From positions 1 through 64,000 of the forward strand of contig NZ_PDWN01000004.1 in assembly GCF_010093205.1 (NCBI RefSeq): DNA of 64,000 nt, given 5' to 3'. This document shows, one piece after another, positions 29,540 through 39,298 of this stretch. Source of the DNA: Pseudoxanthomonas daejeonensis (GTDB lineage: Bacteria; Pseudomonadota; Gammaproteobacteria; Xanthomonadales; Xanthomonadaceae). The position numbers were made by a program, and so were the translations under genes. Every line of letters begins with the position of its first letter. Position 1 is the first letter of the stretch. The notes under the pieces are model-generated. The model made no database searches, was not told where the DNA came from, and saw only the letters and a program-made list of their open reading frames with translations.

Positions 29540-30340
29540 ATGAAATGGTTTGAGCTCGGACTGGTCGTGTTGACCTTCGCCACCGGCCTGATCTGGCTGG
29601 TCGACCGGCTGTTCTTCGCCAAGCGCCGTGCCGCCGCCGGCGGACTGCTGGACGAGGAGCCGGTGATCGTCGACTACTCGCGCGCGTTCTTCCCGGTGCT
29701 GGCGCTGGTGCTGGTGCTGCGCAGCTTCGTCGCCGAGCCTTACAAGATCCCGTCCAGCTCGATGATGCCCAACCTGCTGATCGGCGACTTCATCCTGGTC
29801 AACAAGTTCACCTATGGCCTGCGCCTGCCGGTGAACAACCACAAGTTTCTGGCCCTGGGCGAGCCGGCACGCGGCGACGTGGTGGTGTTCAAGCCGCCGC
29901 ACGCGCCCGACCAGAACTGGATCAAGCGCGTGATCGGGCTGCCCGGGGACCGCATCGGCTTCCACGGCGACACCCTGTACATCAACGGCGAGGCGGTGCA
30001 GTACGAGAACCTGGGCGAGTTCATCGGCCAGGGCCGCGGCGCGGAGATGACCGGCGCCAGCCTGCTGCTGGAGAAGCTGCCCGGGCGCGAGCATCAGGTG
30101 CTGGAATGGCTGGACCGGGCCAACCCGGCCGGGCAGGGCGAGTGGACGGTGCCGGCGGGCCAGTATTTCGTAATGGGCGACAATCGTGATAATAGCGAGG
30201 ACAGCCGGTTCTGGACCCAGACCCATTTCCTGCCCGAGGAGAACCTGCGGGGCAGGGCGTTCCTGATCTGGCTGAATTGCGAGGGGTGGTTCTGCAAGGG
30301 GAGTTTCGATCCTTCGCGGATCGGGACGGCGATCAAGTAA
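29540..30340 (+). CDS. lepB: signal peptidase I
   Basis: A 266-residue inner-membrane protease that removes signal peptides. Two membrane segments (about residues 5-25 and 48-66) precede the catalytic Ser74 in PSSSMMPNL and Lys129 in NWIKRVIGLPGD. The box VMGDNRDNSEDSR is the family E box. AAGGA precedes the ATG. The length is short relative to E. coli LepB (324), mainly through a smaller beta-rich insertion. It probably shares a message with lepA and the DUF4845 gene. Confidence 0.96.
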   Translation: MKWFELGLVVLTFATGLIWLVDRLFFAKRRAAAGGLLDEEPVIVDYSRAFFPVLALVLVLRSFVAEPYKIPSSSMMPNLLIGDFILVNKFTYGLRLPVNNHKFLALGEPARGDVVVFKPPHAPDQNWIKRVIGLPGDRIGFHGDTLYINGEAVQYENLGEFIGQGRGAEMTGASLLLEKLPGREHQVLEWLDRANPAGQGEWTVPAGQYFVMGDNRDNSEDSRFWTQTHFLPEENLRGRAFLIWLNCEGWFCKGSFDPSRIGTAIK

Positions 30341-30415
30341 CGCGGCGCCGGATCCAGATACAACGGCATGTTCGTCCGGCGTGCGTGCACGCATCCAAGC
30401 TCAAGGGGAATGGCA

Positions 30416-30796
30416 ATGAAGCGCAAGCAAAGCGGGCTCAGCCTGTTGGGGTTCCTGGTGGTGCTGGCCGTGGTCGGTTTCGCCGCCTACATCGGCATGA
30501 AGCTGTTCCCGATGTACCAGGAGTACTACTCGGTGCAGTCGGCGATGAAGGGCCTGGCCAACGAGCCGGGCGTGGCGGACATGGATCCGCACAAGGTCCA
30601 GGACCTGTTCTTCCGCCGCCTGTACATCAACTACTCCGAGAACGTGAAGCCGCAGAACGTGAAGTTCGAGCGCACCGAGGGCGGCTGGCGGATGCGGGTG
30701 AACTACGAGGTGCGTCGTCCGCTGGTCGGCAACCTCGACGTGGTCGGCCGCTTCGACAGGACCCAGGACCTGACCCGGCATGGTGGTGGGGACTGA
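30416..30796 (+). CDS. DUF4845 pilin-like membrane protein
   Basis: A 126-residue protein. After a short basic N-terminus ([13 protein letters not shown]), one hydrophobic helix (about residues 8-28) leads to a periplasmic domain of about 95 residues. The N-terminus looks like a type IV prepilin: a G followed by a hydrophobic stretch, but without the invariant Glu5. DUF4845 genes regularly sit between lepB and rnc in gammaproteobacteria and their role is unknown. GGGGA lies 6 bases before ATG 30416. The 3' end overlaps rnc by 17 bases. Confidence 0.88.
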   Translation: MKRKQSGLSLLGFLVVLAVVGFAAYIGMKLFPMYQEYYSVQSAMKGLANEPGVADMDPHKVQDLFFRRLYINYSENVKPQNVKFERTEGGWRMRVNYEVRRPLVGNLDVVGRFDRTQDLTRHGGGD

Positions 30797-31475
30797 TCGC
30801 ACCGTGATCCGCGACCGGATCGGCCACGTTTTCGCCGATCCGTCGCTGCTGGAGCAGGCGCTGACCCACCGCAGCGCCGGCACCCCGCATAACGAGCGCC
30901 TGGAATTCCTCGGCGACGGGGTGGTCAACCTGTTCGCGGCCGAGGCGCTGTACCTGCGCTGGCCGACCGCCGACGAGGGCGTGCTGACCCGGGCGCGGGC
31001 CGAACTGGTCCGCGAGGCCTCGCTGGCCACCATCGCCCGGCAGCTGGAGCTGGGCGAACGCCTGACCCTGGGGCCGGGTGAACTGAAGTCCGGCGGCTTC
31101 CGCCGCGATTCGATCCTGGCCGACGCGCTCGAAGCGGTCGTCGCGGCGATCTATCTGGATGCCGGGTACGAGGCCTGCCGGCGCGTGGTGCTGCCCTGGT
31201 TCGAGCAGTCGCTGGCCGCCTTGCCGGTCGGAAGGCCGGAAAAAGATGCCAAGACCCGCCTGCAGGAATGGCTGCAGGCCCGGCAGCGTCCATTGCCGGC
31301 ATATGAACTGGTTTCCGAAAGCGGCGAGGAGCACGCCAAGGTCTTCCTCTGCAGGTGTAACCTGAGCGAACCCCCGGTGAGTGCCGAGGGAGAGGGCACC
31401 TCGCGCCGGCTGGCCGAACAGGCGGCGGCGGCGGCGGTGCTGGAACGGCTGGAGCCCTCGCTCCGGCATCCATGA
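30780..31475 (+). CDS. rnc: ribonuclease III
   Basis: A 231-residue endonuclease for double-stranded RNA, needed for rRNA processing. The signature [13 protein letters not shown] (about residues 38-50) holds the metal-binding acidic residues, and a second acidic cluster is [16 protein letters not shown]-terminal dsRBD (about 160-228) ends [16 protein letters not shown]-like. The start at 30780 overlaps the DUF4845 gene. A GTG at 30804 would remove eight residues and cannot be excluded. The stop overlaps era (ATGA), the universal rnc-era linkage. Confidence 0.96.
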   Translation: MVVGTDRTVIRDRIGHVFADPSLLEQALTHRSAGTPHNERLEFLGDGVVNLFAAEALYLRWPTADEGVLTRARAELVREASLATIARQLELGERLTLGPGELKSGGFRRDSILADALEAVVAAIYLDAGYEACRRVVLPWFEQSLAALPVGRPEKDAKTRLQEWLQARQRPLPAYELVSESGEEHAKVFLCRCNLSEPPVSAEGEGTSRRLAEQAAAAAVLERLEPSLRHP

Positions 31476-32425
31476 GCGGTTCTCTCCAGCCTAAGTTCAA
31501 AGTGAATTCCGAACACACCCAAGACACCCACCACTGCGGCAGCGTCGCGGTGATCGGCCGGCCCAACGTCGGCAAGTCCACCCTGGTCAACGCGCTGGTC
31601 GGCGCCAAGGTCAGCATCGTTTCCAATCGCCCGCAGACCACCCGGCACCGGTTGCTGGGCATCGCCACGGTCGAGGGCGGCCAGCTGCTGCTGGTCGACA
31701 CGCCCGGGCTGCATCGCGGCGAAGGCCGGTTCAAGGCCTCGGCGATGAGCCGGGTGATGAACCGCACCGCCCGTGGCGCGGTCGAAGACGTCGATGCCGC
31801 GCTGATGGTGGTCGAGGCCGGCCGCTGGGACGACGAGGACACGCTGGTGTTCAACGTGCTGCGCCAGGGTGGCATCCCGGTGGTGCTGGCGGTGAACAAG
31901 GTCGACCGGATGAAGGACAAGAGCGCGCTGCTGCCGTTCCTGGCCAAGGTCAGCGAGGGCCGCGATTTCGCCGCGATCCATCCGGTATCGGCGCTCAAGC
32001 GCAAGGGCCTGGAGCAGTTGCTTGCCGACCTGCTGAAGCTGGTTCCCGAGGCACCGCCGGCGTACGAGGAAGACGAGATCACCGACCGCAGCCAGCGTTT
32101 CCTGGCCGGCGAGCTGGTCCGCGAGCAGCTGATGCGCCAGCTCGGCGACGAGCTTCCGTACGCGACCACGGTGGAGATCGAGCGCTTCGCCGAGGATGGC
32201 GAACTGCTGCGCATCGGTGCGGTGGTCTGGGTCGAGCGCGAAGGCCAGAAGCCGATCGTGATCGGCAAGGGCGGCACGCGCCTGCGCGACATCGGCAGCA
32301 AGGCGCGGCAGCAGATGGAACGCCTGTTCGGCCGCAAGGTGTTCCTGGAAACCTGGGTGCGCGTACGCGAAGGCTGGTCCGACGACGAGGCGGCGCTGAA
32401 AGCCTTCGGCTACGGCGACAACTGA
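31472..32425 (+). CDS. era: GTPase Era
   Basis: A 317-residue GTPase that binds the 3' end of 16S rRNA and assists 30S assembly. It has G1 GRPNVGKST (about residues 29-37), the switch motif QTTRHR, G3 DTPGLH and G4 NKVDRM, and a C-terminal KH domain ([17 protein letters not shown]). It starts inside the rnc stop codon and is followed by recO after 27 bp. Confidence 0.98.
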   Translation: MSGSLQPKFKVNSEHTQDTHHCGSVAVIGRPNVGKSTLVNALVGAKVSIVSNRPQTTRHRLLGIATVEGGQLLLVDTPGLHRGEGRFKASAMSRVMNRTARGAVEDVDAALMVVEAGRWDDEDTLVFNVLRQGGIPVVLAVNKVDRMKDKSALLPFLAKVSEGRDFAAIHPVSALKRKGLEQLLADLLKLVPEAPPAYEEDEITDRSQRFLAGELVREQLMRQLGDELPYATTVEIERFAEDGELLRIGAVVWVEREGQKPIVIGKGGTRLRDIGSKARQQMERLFGRKVFLETWVRVREGWSDDEAALKAFGYGDN

Positions 32426-32452
32426 CGCGGCGGTGGCGGCGCGGTTGCAGCC

Positions 32453-33184
32453 ATGAGGATCGAGGGCGAGACCGGCTTCGTCCTGCATTCGCGGCCATGG
32501 CGCGAAACCAGCCTTCTGGTGGAAGTTCTCAGCGCCGGCCACGGCCGGCTGGGACTGGTGGCCCGCGGCGTGGCCTCGCCCAAGCGGCACGTGTTGCGTG
32601 CCGCGCTGCAGCCCCTGCAGCACATCCGTTTCGATGCGGTGCTGGTGGGCGAGCTCGCCCAGTTGCGCGCCGCCGAAGCCCTGGACGCCGCGCCACAGCT
32701 GGGTGGAGACGCGCTGCTGGCGGCGTTCTACCTCAACGAACTGGTGCTGCGCCTGGCGCCACGCCAGGACCCGTTGCCCGAGCTGGATATCGCCTATGCC
32801 GTGACGCGCGAGCGCCTGCGCGCCGGCGAGCCACTGGCCTGGACCCTGCGCCGTTTCGAACGTGACCTGCTCGGTGCGCTGGGCGTGGGCTTCGAGCTGC
32901 ACTGCGACGGCGATGGCGAGCCGGTGGACCCGGCCGCACGCTACCGGCTCGATCCCGAGCACGGCCCGCGACGGCTGCTCAGCGATCGTGGCCAGGCCGA
33001 GCGCAATGCCGCCGCCACCGGTCGTGCCCTGCTGGCCCTGGCCGCCGACGCTCGACCGGAGGCGGCCGATCTTTCCAGCCTGCGCCTGCCGCTGCGCGCG
33101 GTGCTCGCGCACCACCTGGGGGCGCGTGGTTTGAAGTCGTGGGAGATGGCGGCTTCGCTCGGCAGGCTGGCGGTACCGCGCTGA
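32453..33184 (+). CDS. recO: DNA repair protein RecO
   Basis: A 243-residue recombination mediator of the RecFOR pathway. The N-terminal OB fold begins [20 protein letters not shown] and contains [10 protein letters not shown] helical C-terminal domain follows; the zinc-finger cysteines found in some Gram-positive RecO proteins are absent, as in E. coli. The rnc-era-recO order is conserved. pdxJ, which often follows recO, is replaced here by the GNAT/nitrilase pair. Confidence 0.95.
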   Translation: MRIEGETGFVLHSRPWRETSLLVEVLSAGHGRLGLVARGVASPKRHVLRAALQPLQHIRFDAVLVGELAQLRAAEALDAAPQLGGDALLAAFYLNELVLRLAPRQDPLPELDIAYAVTRERLRAGEPLAWTLRRFERDLLGALGVGFELHCDGDGEPVDPAARYRLDPEHGPRRLLSDRGQAERNAAATGRALLALAADARPEAADLSSLRLPLRAVLAHHLGARGLKSWEMAASLGRLAVPR

Positions 33185-33210
33185 TCGCGGTTACGGCGCC
33201 GCGTGCCCGC

Positions 33211-33216
33211 TAGAAT
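33211..33216 (+). promoter_or_regulatory. -10 element six bases before the GNAT gene (leaderless candidate)
   Basis: TAGAAT (5/6 to the sigma-70 -10 box) ends exactly six bases before the ATG at 33223. A start site 7 bases after the box would be the A of the ATG itself. No -35 box and no Shine-Dalgarno sequence are visible. nnr has the identical spacing. Confidence 0.4.
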
Positions 33217-33222
33217 CCGGGC

Positions 33223-33834
33223 ATGCCGACCCAGCCTGAAATCCGCCGTTTCCGCGGCGCGGAAATAGCCCCCTGGCTCGACCATGTCGCGTGCCTGCGC
33301 ATCGCCGTGTTCCGCGACTGGCCCTATCTCTACGACGGCGACCGCGACGATCCCTACGAACGCGAATACCTCGCCGCCTACGTCGCTTCGCCCGACAGCG
33401 TGCTGGTGCTGGCCCTGGATGGCGGGCGCGTGGTCGGCGCGGCCACCGGCCTGCCGCTGGCGCACGATCCCGATGCGTTCTCCGCGCCGCTGCGCAAGGC
33501 CGGCCTGCCGGTGGCGCAGGTGTTCTATTTCGGCGAGTCGGTGCTGCTGCCGGGCTACCGCGGACTGGGCGTGGGCCACACGTTCTTCGACGAACGCGAA
33601 GCGCATGTCCGCGAGCTGGACCGCTTCCGCTGGACCGCGTTCTGCTCGGTGGATCGCGATCCGGGAGATCCACGCCGGCCGCCGGACTACCGCTCCAACG
33701 ATTCGTTCTGGCACCGGCGCGGCTACACGCGACTGCCCGGGATGACCGCACACTTGCCCTGGAACGAGATCGGCAAGGGCGAGGTGCAGCATCCCCTGAC
33801 GTTCTGGCTGCACGACTGGAGAGCAGGGCGATGA
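33223..33834 (+). CDS. GNAT-family N-acetyltransferase
   Basis: A 203-residue GNAT protein. The acetyl-CoA motif reads LLPGYRGLGVGHTFFDERE (about residues 108-126, fitting RxxGxG/A), preceded by VFYFGESV as the beta-4 strand. A C-terminal FWHRRGYTR segment is typical of GNAT C-termini. Substrate unknown. The stop overlaps the downstream nitrilase gene by 4 bases. Elsewhere the two domains occur fused as one bifunctional GNAT/carbon-nitrogen hydrolase protein, so a common pathway is likely. Confidence 0.85.
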   Translation: MPTQPEIRRFRGAEIAPWLDHVACLRIAVFRDWPYLYDGDRDDPYEREYLAAYVASPDSVLVLALDGGRVVGAATGLPLAHDPDAFSAPLRKAGLPVAQVFYFGESVLLPGYRGLGVGHTFFDEREAHVRELDRFRWTAFCSVDRDPGDPRRPPDYRSNDSFWHRRGYTRLPGMTAHLPWNEIGKGEVQHPLTFWLHDWRAGR

Positions 33835-34721
33835 GGGTGGCCGCCTGCAAGTACCGGGTCGGCCAGCCCGGCGATTTCGACGCTTTCGCGCGCGCGCAAC
33901 GCGACCTGCTGCGCGCGGCCGCATCGCGGGGCGCGCGGATCGCCGTGCTGCCGGAATACCTTTCGCTGGAGCTGGCCGCGAACTTCCCGGCCGCCGTGCA
34001 CGGCGACCTGGTGGCCTCCCTGGCGGCGATCCAGGCCCTGCGCGCACCGTGGCTGGCGCTCTTTTCGGGCCTTGCACGCGAGACAGGCATGCACGTGGTC
34101 GCCGGCACGTTCCTGCTGGCGCAAGGCAACGGCCGGTACCGCAATCGATGCGACGTGTTCGCGCCGGACGGCGCCCACCTGTGGCAGGACAAGCTGCAAC
34201 TCACAGGTTTCGAGAAGGCCACCGGCGTGATCGAGGGCGGCGATGCGCTCAAGGTGACGGAGATCGAGGGCATCCGTGCCGGCGCGTCGATCTGCTACGA
34301 CAGCGAGTTCCCCTTGCCCGTGCGCGCCCAGTACGAGGCCGGCGCGCGGCTGCTGCTCGTACCCAGCTGCACCGACACCGACGCCGGCGCCACGCGGGTG
34401 CAGGTCGGCTGCCTTGCGCGCGCGCTGGAGAACCGGATGTTCGTGGCCCAGGCGGTCACCGCGGGGCAGGCGCCGTGGAGCCCGGCGCTGGACGACAATA
34501 CCGGCGAAGCCACGTTGTACGCGCCGATGGACGCGGGCTTCCCGGCCGATGGCATCCTGGCCCGCACGCGCGACGACGACGTGTGGGCCATCGCGGACCT
34601 GGATTTCGGATTGCTCGAAGGCACGCGCGGTCGCGCGCAGGTGGCCAACGACCGCGATTGGTCGGGGCAGAACATGCCGGCACTGGCCCGGGCGCGTGTC
34701 GAAGGATTCAAGTCGTACTAG
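33831..34721 (+). CDS. carbon-nitrogen hydrolase (nitrilase superfamily)
   Basis: A 296-residue amidase of the nitrilase superfamily. The Glu-Lys-Cys triad is Glu42 (LPEYLS), Lys121 (QDKLQL) and Cys155 (SICYDSEFPL). The substrate is unknown; amides, carbamoyl compounds or deaminated glutathione-like molecules are all possible. The ATG overlaps the GNAT stop (ATGA), so the pair is translationally coupled. It converges with the PAP2 gene. Confidence 0.88.
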   Translation: MRVAACKYRVGQPGDFDAFARAQRDLLRAAASRGARIAVLPEYLSLELAANFPAAVHGDLVASLAAIQALRAPWLALFSGLARETGMHVVAGTFLLAQGNGRYRNRCDVFAPDGAHLWQDKLQLTGFEKATGVIEGGDALKVTEIEGIRAGASICYDSEFPLPVRAQYEAGARLLLVPSCTDTDAGATRVQVGCLARALENRMFVAQAVTAGQAPWSPALDDNTGEATLYAPMDAGFPADGILARTRDDDVWAIADLDFGLLEGTRGRAQVANDRDWSGQNMPALARARVEGFKSY

Positions 34722-34788
34722 GTGCGGCCTTATAGCGCTCGCGCGGCGAACGTCGGCCGGATCCGTGGATGCGATCCAGCAGCCAGGC

Positions 34789-35370
34789 CTACAGCAGCGA
34801 ACCCAGCCACAGCGACGCACCGGCCAGCAGCGATCCGATCGCGGTCGCCGCCAGCACGTCGCTCGGATAGTGCAGGCCCAGAACCACCCGCGATACCGCC
34901 ACCGAGGCGGTGAACGGAACCAGCACGGTCGCCAGCCAAGGGTAATAAGCCAGCGCGACCCCGCTGAATGTCACCGCGTGCAAGGTGTGCCCGGACGGGA
35001 AGCTGAACTCGTCCAGCGGCGCGACCCAGGCCTGGATGCGGCCATCCGCGGTGAACGGCCGCGGTCGCCGCGTCCAGCGTTTGAGCCGCCGGTACAGGGT
35101 GAGCGCGACCACGCCGGTAAGGGCCAGGTGCAGCGAGGCGGCCAGCCCGGCCAGTCCGTCCGCGACCACGAGCACGGCCATCAGCGTGTACCAGAACACG
35201 CCGTCGCCCAGCCGGCTGATCGTGGCGAAGTAACGACGCACCACGCCGCGCGCGCCCCAGCGGTTGGCGCGCACGCACCAGCCGCGATCACGGGCGCGCA
35301 GGAGCGCGGTGGGCCGGCGGCGGGGGGCTGGAAATGGCGCGTGGGTACGCTCAGGCGGCGACAGCGGCAT
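34789..35370 (-). CDS. PAP2-family membrane phosphatase
   Basis: A 193-residue membrane protein of the type 2 phosphatidic acid phosphatase family. The three motifs are present: KRWTRRPRP (KxxxxxxRP), FPSGHT (PSGH) and SRVVLGLHYPSD (SRxxxxxHxxxD). Such enzymes dephosphorylate lipid phosphates such as phosphatidate or undecaprenyl pyrophosphate on the outer face of the inner membrane. About four helices are visible. The start at 35370 lies 20 bases inside the 3' end of the GT4 gene on the same strand, implying co-expression in a lipid or glycolipid step. Confidence 0.88.
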   Translation of the reverse strand: MPLSPPERTHAPFPAPRRRPTALLRARDRGWCVRANRWGARGVVRRYFATISRLGDGVFWYTLMAVLVVADGLAGLAASLHLALTGVVALTLYRRLKRWTRRPRPFTADGRIQAWVAPLDEFSFPSGHTLHAVTFSGVALAYYPWLATVLVPFTASVAVSRVVLGLHYPSDVLAATAIGSLLAGASLWLGSLL

Positions 35371-36508
35371 GGTTTTCTCCACGGCGGGCCAGCCCCGCCA
35401 GCAGCGCATCGAAATCCGCGGCGACCTGCTCCGGCCGCAGGCGCAGCATCGCCGCGCGCGCGGCCGGGCCCATCGCGCGCAGGGCGGCATCGTCATCGGC
35501 CAGGCGCACGGCGCCGGCAATGAAGTCCTCATCGCGCGCCACCACGGCGCCATGCACGCCATCGCACAGGTGCTCGCGCGCGGCGCCGCTGTCGAACGCG
35601 ACGGTCGGCACGCCACTGGCCATCGCTTCCAGGGTCACGTTGCCGAAGGTCTCGCTGCGGCTGGGAAACAGGAACAGGTCACCGCTGGCGAAGTGGCGGG
35701 CCAGGTCGGTCCCGCGTTGCACGCCGCAGAAGACGAAGTCGGGGTTGGCCCGGGCCAGCGCCTCGCGCGCCGGTCCGTCGCCGACCCAGACCATGCGCGC
35801 CTGCGGCCGTTGCTGCTGGATTGCCCGGAAGGCGCGCACGGCCAGGTCCAGGTTCTTCTCCGGGGCGATCCGGCCGACATGGATCACCACCAGCGTATCC
35901 GCGCCGGCGCCCCACGAGGCGCGCAGCATGTCGCTCCGCCGTGCGGGCGACAGCAGCGAGGCATCGACCGCGCGTGCCAGCCGCACGACGCGCTCGAATC
36001 CACTCGCACGCAGGAAATCCTGCAGTTCGGTGGTCGGGACCAGGGTCGCGTCGGCGCGGTTGTGGAAGCGCCGCATCCACGCCAGCGCCATGCCCTCCAG
36101 CCAGGGCATGCCGTAGTCGCGCATGTAATGGTCGAAGCGGGTGTGGAACCCCGAAGCGACCGGCATGCCCAGTCGCGCGGCCGCGCGCAACGCCGACCAT
36201 CCGAGGGGACCCTCGGTGGCGACGTAGATCGCGTCGGGCGGCGAATGCTTCCAGTGGCGCACCAGGGTGCGCGTCGCTGGCAGGCCGAAACGCAGGCCGG
36301 GATAACCCGGCAGCGCGGCGCCGCGCAGCAGCAGGGTCGCGATCGTGCCATCGCGCTCCGCATCGTCGAGCGGATCGGCGGGCTGGCGCGGCCGCACCAC
36401 CTCGACCGCGTGGCCGCGCGCGCGCAGGCCATGGGCCAGGCCCTGCACGGTCAGGGCGACGCCGTTGACCTCCGGCGGCCATGTCTCGGTGACGAGGGCG
36501 TAGCGCAT
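35351..36508 (-). CDS. GT4-family glycosyltransferase
   Basis: A 385-residue GT-B retaining glycosyltransferase. The N-terminus (ALVTETWPPEVNGVALTVQGL) and the donor-site motif SRSETFGNVTLEAMASG (EX7E) are like MgtA/MgtC and SqdX-type enzymes that make glycolipids with GDP-mannose or UDP-sugars. HVGRIAPEKNLDLAV marks the second Rossmann domain. The start was set at ATG 36508 because the family begins there; further upstream the reading is low complexity. Followed by an overlapping PAP2 gene, it could glycosylate diacylglycerol, but the donor and acceptor are not known. Confidence 0.86.
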   Translation of the reverse strand: MRYALVTETWPPEVNGVALTVQGLAHGLRARGHAVEVVRPRQPADPLDDAERDGTIATLLLRGAALPGYPGLRFGLPATRTLVRHWKHSPPDAIYVATEGPLGWSALRAAARLGMPVASGFHTRFDHYMRDYGMPWLEGMALAWMRRFHNRADATLVPTTELQDFLRASGFERVVRLARAVDASLLSPARRSDMLRASWGAGADTLVVIHVGRIAPEKNLDLAVRAFRAIQQQRPQARMVWVGDGPAREALARANPDFVFCGVQRGTDLARHFASGDLFLFPSRSETFGNVTLEAMASGVPTVAFDSGAAREHLCDGVHGAVVARDEDFIAGAVRLADDDAALRAMGPAARAAMLRLRPEQVAADFDALLAGLARRGENHAAVAA

Positions 36509-36625
36509 GCGTGGCGGCTCCCGGTTTTCGGCAGCGTGCGCCGCATCCGTGCACCGGCGGTTACCGGAAGGTGACCGCGCCATGACCGTGGGGTCGGCGC
36601 GACGGATTGCAGGAGTTGCGTTGCG

Positions 36626-37981
36626 TCAGCGCTCGGGATCGGCTGCTGTCACGCCCGTCACCGAAAGCGCGATCACGCCGTCGCGGACGCGCGCCTGCAG
36701 GCGGTCACCGGGCGCAGCCTGCGCCGCCGACTGGACCAGGCGCCCGTCGTCGGCGCGGGTGAGGATCGAATAGCCTCGCGCCACCGTCGCCAGCGGACTG
36801 CAGGCCTCCAGCGAGCGGGCAAGTGCGCGCAGCTGCAGCGCATCGCGTTGCAGGACGCGGGCCACGGCTGCCTGCGGGCGCGCCTGCAGGCGCTGCAGGC
36901 GTGCCTGCAGCTGGGCCAGGCGGCGCGAGGGATGGTGCGCGCGCAGGACCGCATCGGCGTGCCGCAACCGGGCCTGCCGCTGCTGAAGCTGCTCGCGCCA
37001 CAAGGCCTGCAGCCGGCGCAGCGACTCGGCATGGCGCTGCCGCAGCAGGCGCAGCCGGGCCTGCGGGGATTGCGCCTGCAGGCGCAGGACGGCGCGATCG
37101 GCGCGCTGCATCGCCTGGCGCAGGCGTTGCCGCTGCACGCCCAGCAGCCGCGCGTGCAGCGCACGCAACCGTCCCTGCAGGTCGCGCTGGTCTGGAACCA
37201 GCAGCTCGGCGGCGACCGAAGGCGTCGGTGCGCGCACGTCCGCGGCGAAATCGGCCAGGGTGAAGTCGGTCTCGTGGCCGACCGCCGACACCACCGGCAC
37301 CGGCGAGGCCGCGATCGCGCGGACCAGGCGTTCGTCGTTGAACGCCCACAGGTCTTCCAGCGATCCGCCGCCGCGCGCCAGCAGCACCGCGTCGTACCGG
37401 CCACTGGCGCCGGCGCGGCGCAACAGGTCGGTGATCTGCGCTGCGGCGCTCTCGCCCTGGACCAGGCTGGGCAGGATCTCCACGTCCAGCAGCGGCATGC
37501 GCCGCGCCAGCACGCTGAGCACGTCGCGCACGGCCGCACCGGTGGGCGAGGTGATCACCGCCAGCCGGCGCACGTAGGCGGGTAGCGCACGCTTGCGCGC
37601 GGCATCGAACAGCCCTTCCGCTTCAAGCCGGGACTTCAGCTCGTCGAAGGCACGGCGCAGCGCGCCTTCGCCGGCTTCCTCCATGTGGTCGAGCACGAGC
37701 TGGTAATCGCCGCGCGCCTCGTAGAGGGTGAGCCGGCCGCGGCCAAGCACCTTCAGGCCTTCGCGCGGTACGAACTTCAGCCACTGGCTCTTGGGCTTGA
37801 ACATCGCGCAGCGCACCTGCGCGCGCGCGTCCTTCAGGGTGAAGTACAGGTGCCCTGAACCGGGGCGGGTGATGTTGCCCAGCTCTCCTTCGACCCAGAC
37901 CAGCGGAAATGCGCTTTCCAGCAGGTCGCGCGCCAGCGTGTTGAGCTGGCTCGGGGTCAGGACGGGATTCTGCTGGGACAT
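36626..37981 (-). CDS. xseA: exodeoxyribonuclease VII large subunit
   Basis: A 451-residue single-strand nuclease subunit. An N-terminal OB fold ([25 protein letters not shown]-type region) binds DNA. The catalytic domain has [18 protein letters not shown] and [15 protein letters not shown], and a long Arg/Gln-rich coiled coil (about 260-400) forms the oligomerising arm. It ends with the usual C-terminal segment containing ARGYSIL. The small subunit xseB is not in the window. Confidence 0.96.
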   Translation of the reverse strand: MSQQNPVLTPSQLNTLARDLLESAFPLVWVEGELGNITRPGSGHLYFTLKDARAQVRCAMFKPKSQWLKFVPREGLKVLGRGRLTLYEARGDYQLVLDHMEEAGEGALRRAFDELKSRLEAEGLFDAARKRALPAYVRRLAVITSPTGAAVRDVLSVLARRMPLLDVEILPSLVQGESAAAQITDLLRRAGASGRYDAVLLARGGGSLEDLWAFNDERLVRAIAASPVPVVSAVGHETDFTLADFAADVRAPTPSVAAELLVPDQRDLQGRLRALHARLLGVQRQRLRQAMQRADRAVLRLQAQSPQARLRLLRQRHAESLRRLQALWREQLQQRQARLRHADAVLRAHHPSRRLAQLQARLQRLQARPQAAVARVLQRDALQLRALARSLEACSPLATVARGYSILTRADDGRLVQSAAQAAPGDRLQARVRDGVIALSVTGVTAADPER

Positions 37982-38107
37982 CGGGCTCGCGTGGCGCGGC
38001 GGGACAGGATAGCGCGGAGGAGCAGGTCGCGCCGGAGCCGTGCTGGCACCGGGCGAAGTTCGTCCCGCGGTCGTCGATCCGGATATCCCGCGAAGAGCAG
38101 GCGCCCG

Positions 38108-39196
38108 CTACGACGCGTCGTGCCGCGCCAGCGCCCACTGCACGTGTTCGCGGACCAGTGCCGACGCGTGTTCGCGCCGCGACTCGAGCGCCGCCAGGGT
38201 CGCGGGCGTCGTCGGTGCATTGCCCAGCGCCACGGCGATATTGCGCAACCAGCGCTCATGGCCGCTGCGACGGATCGGACTGCCCTCGGTGCGCTGCAGG
38301 AACTCCGGTTCGTCCCACGCGAACAGCTGCGGCAGGGTCGCCGTGTCCAGGTCGTTGCGCGCGCGGAAGTCGGGTTCGTCGCTGCGCCTGGCGAACTTGT
38401 TCCAGGGGCAGACCAGCTGGCAATCGTCGCAACCGAAGATCCGGTTGCCGATCGCCGGGCGCAGGTCCTCGGGGATGGCGCCTTCGTGCTCGATGGTCAG
38501 GTAGGAGATGCAACGCCGTGCGTCCAGCCGGTACGGGGCGACGATGGCCTGGGTCGGGCAGATGTCGATGCAACGGGTGCAGGTACCGCAGTGCGCGCTC
38601 GCCGGTGCGTCCACCGGCAACGGCAGGTCGACGTAGATTTCGCCGAGGAAGAACCACGAGCCGCCGTCGCGGTCGATCAGGCACGTGTGCTTGCCGATCC
38701 AGCCCAGCCCGGCATTGCGTGCCAGCGCGCGTTCCAGCACGGGCGCGGAATCGACGAAGACGCGGTGGCCGAACGGGCCGATCTCCTGCTGGATGCGCTC
38801 GGCCAGCTTCTGCAGGCGATTGCGCATCAGCTTGTGGTAGTCGCGGCCCAGCGCGTAGCGGGCCACGTAGGCGCGCCCGCTGTCGGCGAGCGTATCCCAC
38901 GCCTCCTCGCCGTCGTTGCGGCCGTAATCCAGGCCGACCGAAATCACCCGCAACGTGCCCGGAATCAATTCGCCCGGCCGCGAGCGCTTGTCGCCATGCG
39001 CGGCCATCCAGTCCATGGTTCCGTACAGGCCATGGGCGAGCCAGTCGCGCAGGTGCGCTTCGTCCTCGCCCAGTTCGATGCCGGCGATGCCGCAACGCTG
39101 GAAGCCGAACTCGCCAGCCAGTTCGCGCACGCGCCGTGCCGCCGCGAACGGATCGGCGGGGGAGGCGGGCGCGGCGTCGGATGGTGCCAGGGGCAT
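38108..39196 (-). CDS. queG: epoxyqueuosine reductase QueG
   Basis: A 362-residue cobalamin- and iron-sulfur-dependent enzyme completing queuosine in tRNA. Eight cysteines lie in two clusters: CGTCTRCIDICP (about residues 195-206) and CDDCQLVCPWN (about 246-256), for two [4Fe-4S] centres. The N-terminal QueG domain contains GKHTCLIDRDGGSWF. The C-terminal HEAT-like repeat ends QWALARHDAS. It is divergent from nnr, whereas in E. coli queG lies directly upstream of the nnr-tsaE-amiB-mutL set. The rest of the cluster is in the same order. Confidence 0.95.
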   Translation of the reverse strand: MPLAPSDAAPASPADPFAAARRVRELAGEFGFQRCGIAGIELGEDEAHLRDWLAHGLYGTMDWMAAHGDKRSRPGELIPGTLRVISVGLDYGRNDGEEAWDTLADSGRAYVARYALGRDYHKLMRNRLQKLAERIQQEIGPFGHRVFVDSAPVLERALARNAGLGWIGKHTCLIDRDGGSWFFLGEIYVDLPLPVDAPASAHCGTCTRCIDICPTQAIVAPYRLDARRCISYLTIEHEGAIPEDLRPAIGNRIFGCDDCQLVCPWNKFARRSDEPDFRARNDLDTATLPQLFAWDEPEFLQRTEGSPIRRSGHERWLRNIAVALGNAPTTPATLAALESRREHASALVREHVQWALARHDAS

Positions 39197-39286
39197 GGCC
39201 GAATTATAGGGATTGGCTCCGCCAGGCATGGGCGATCCGCCGTCGCCGTGACGACGGTGCCGCCGGCCGGGACGCAGGCGAGCGGC

Positions 39287-39292
39287 TAGAAT
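39287..39292 (+). promoter_or_regulatory. -10 element six bases before nnr (leaderless candidate)
   Basis: TAGAAT ends six bases before the ATG at 39299, so the expected start site coincides with the start codon. The same box and spacing occur before the GNAT gene at 33211. No -35 box or ribosome site is visible. Confidence 0.4.
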
Positions 39293-39298
39293 CGCCCG

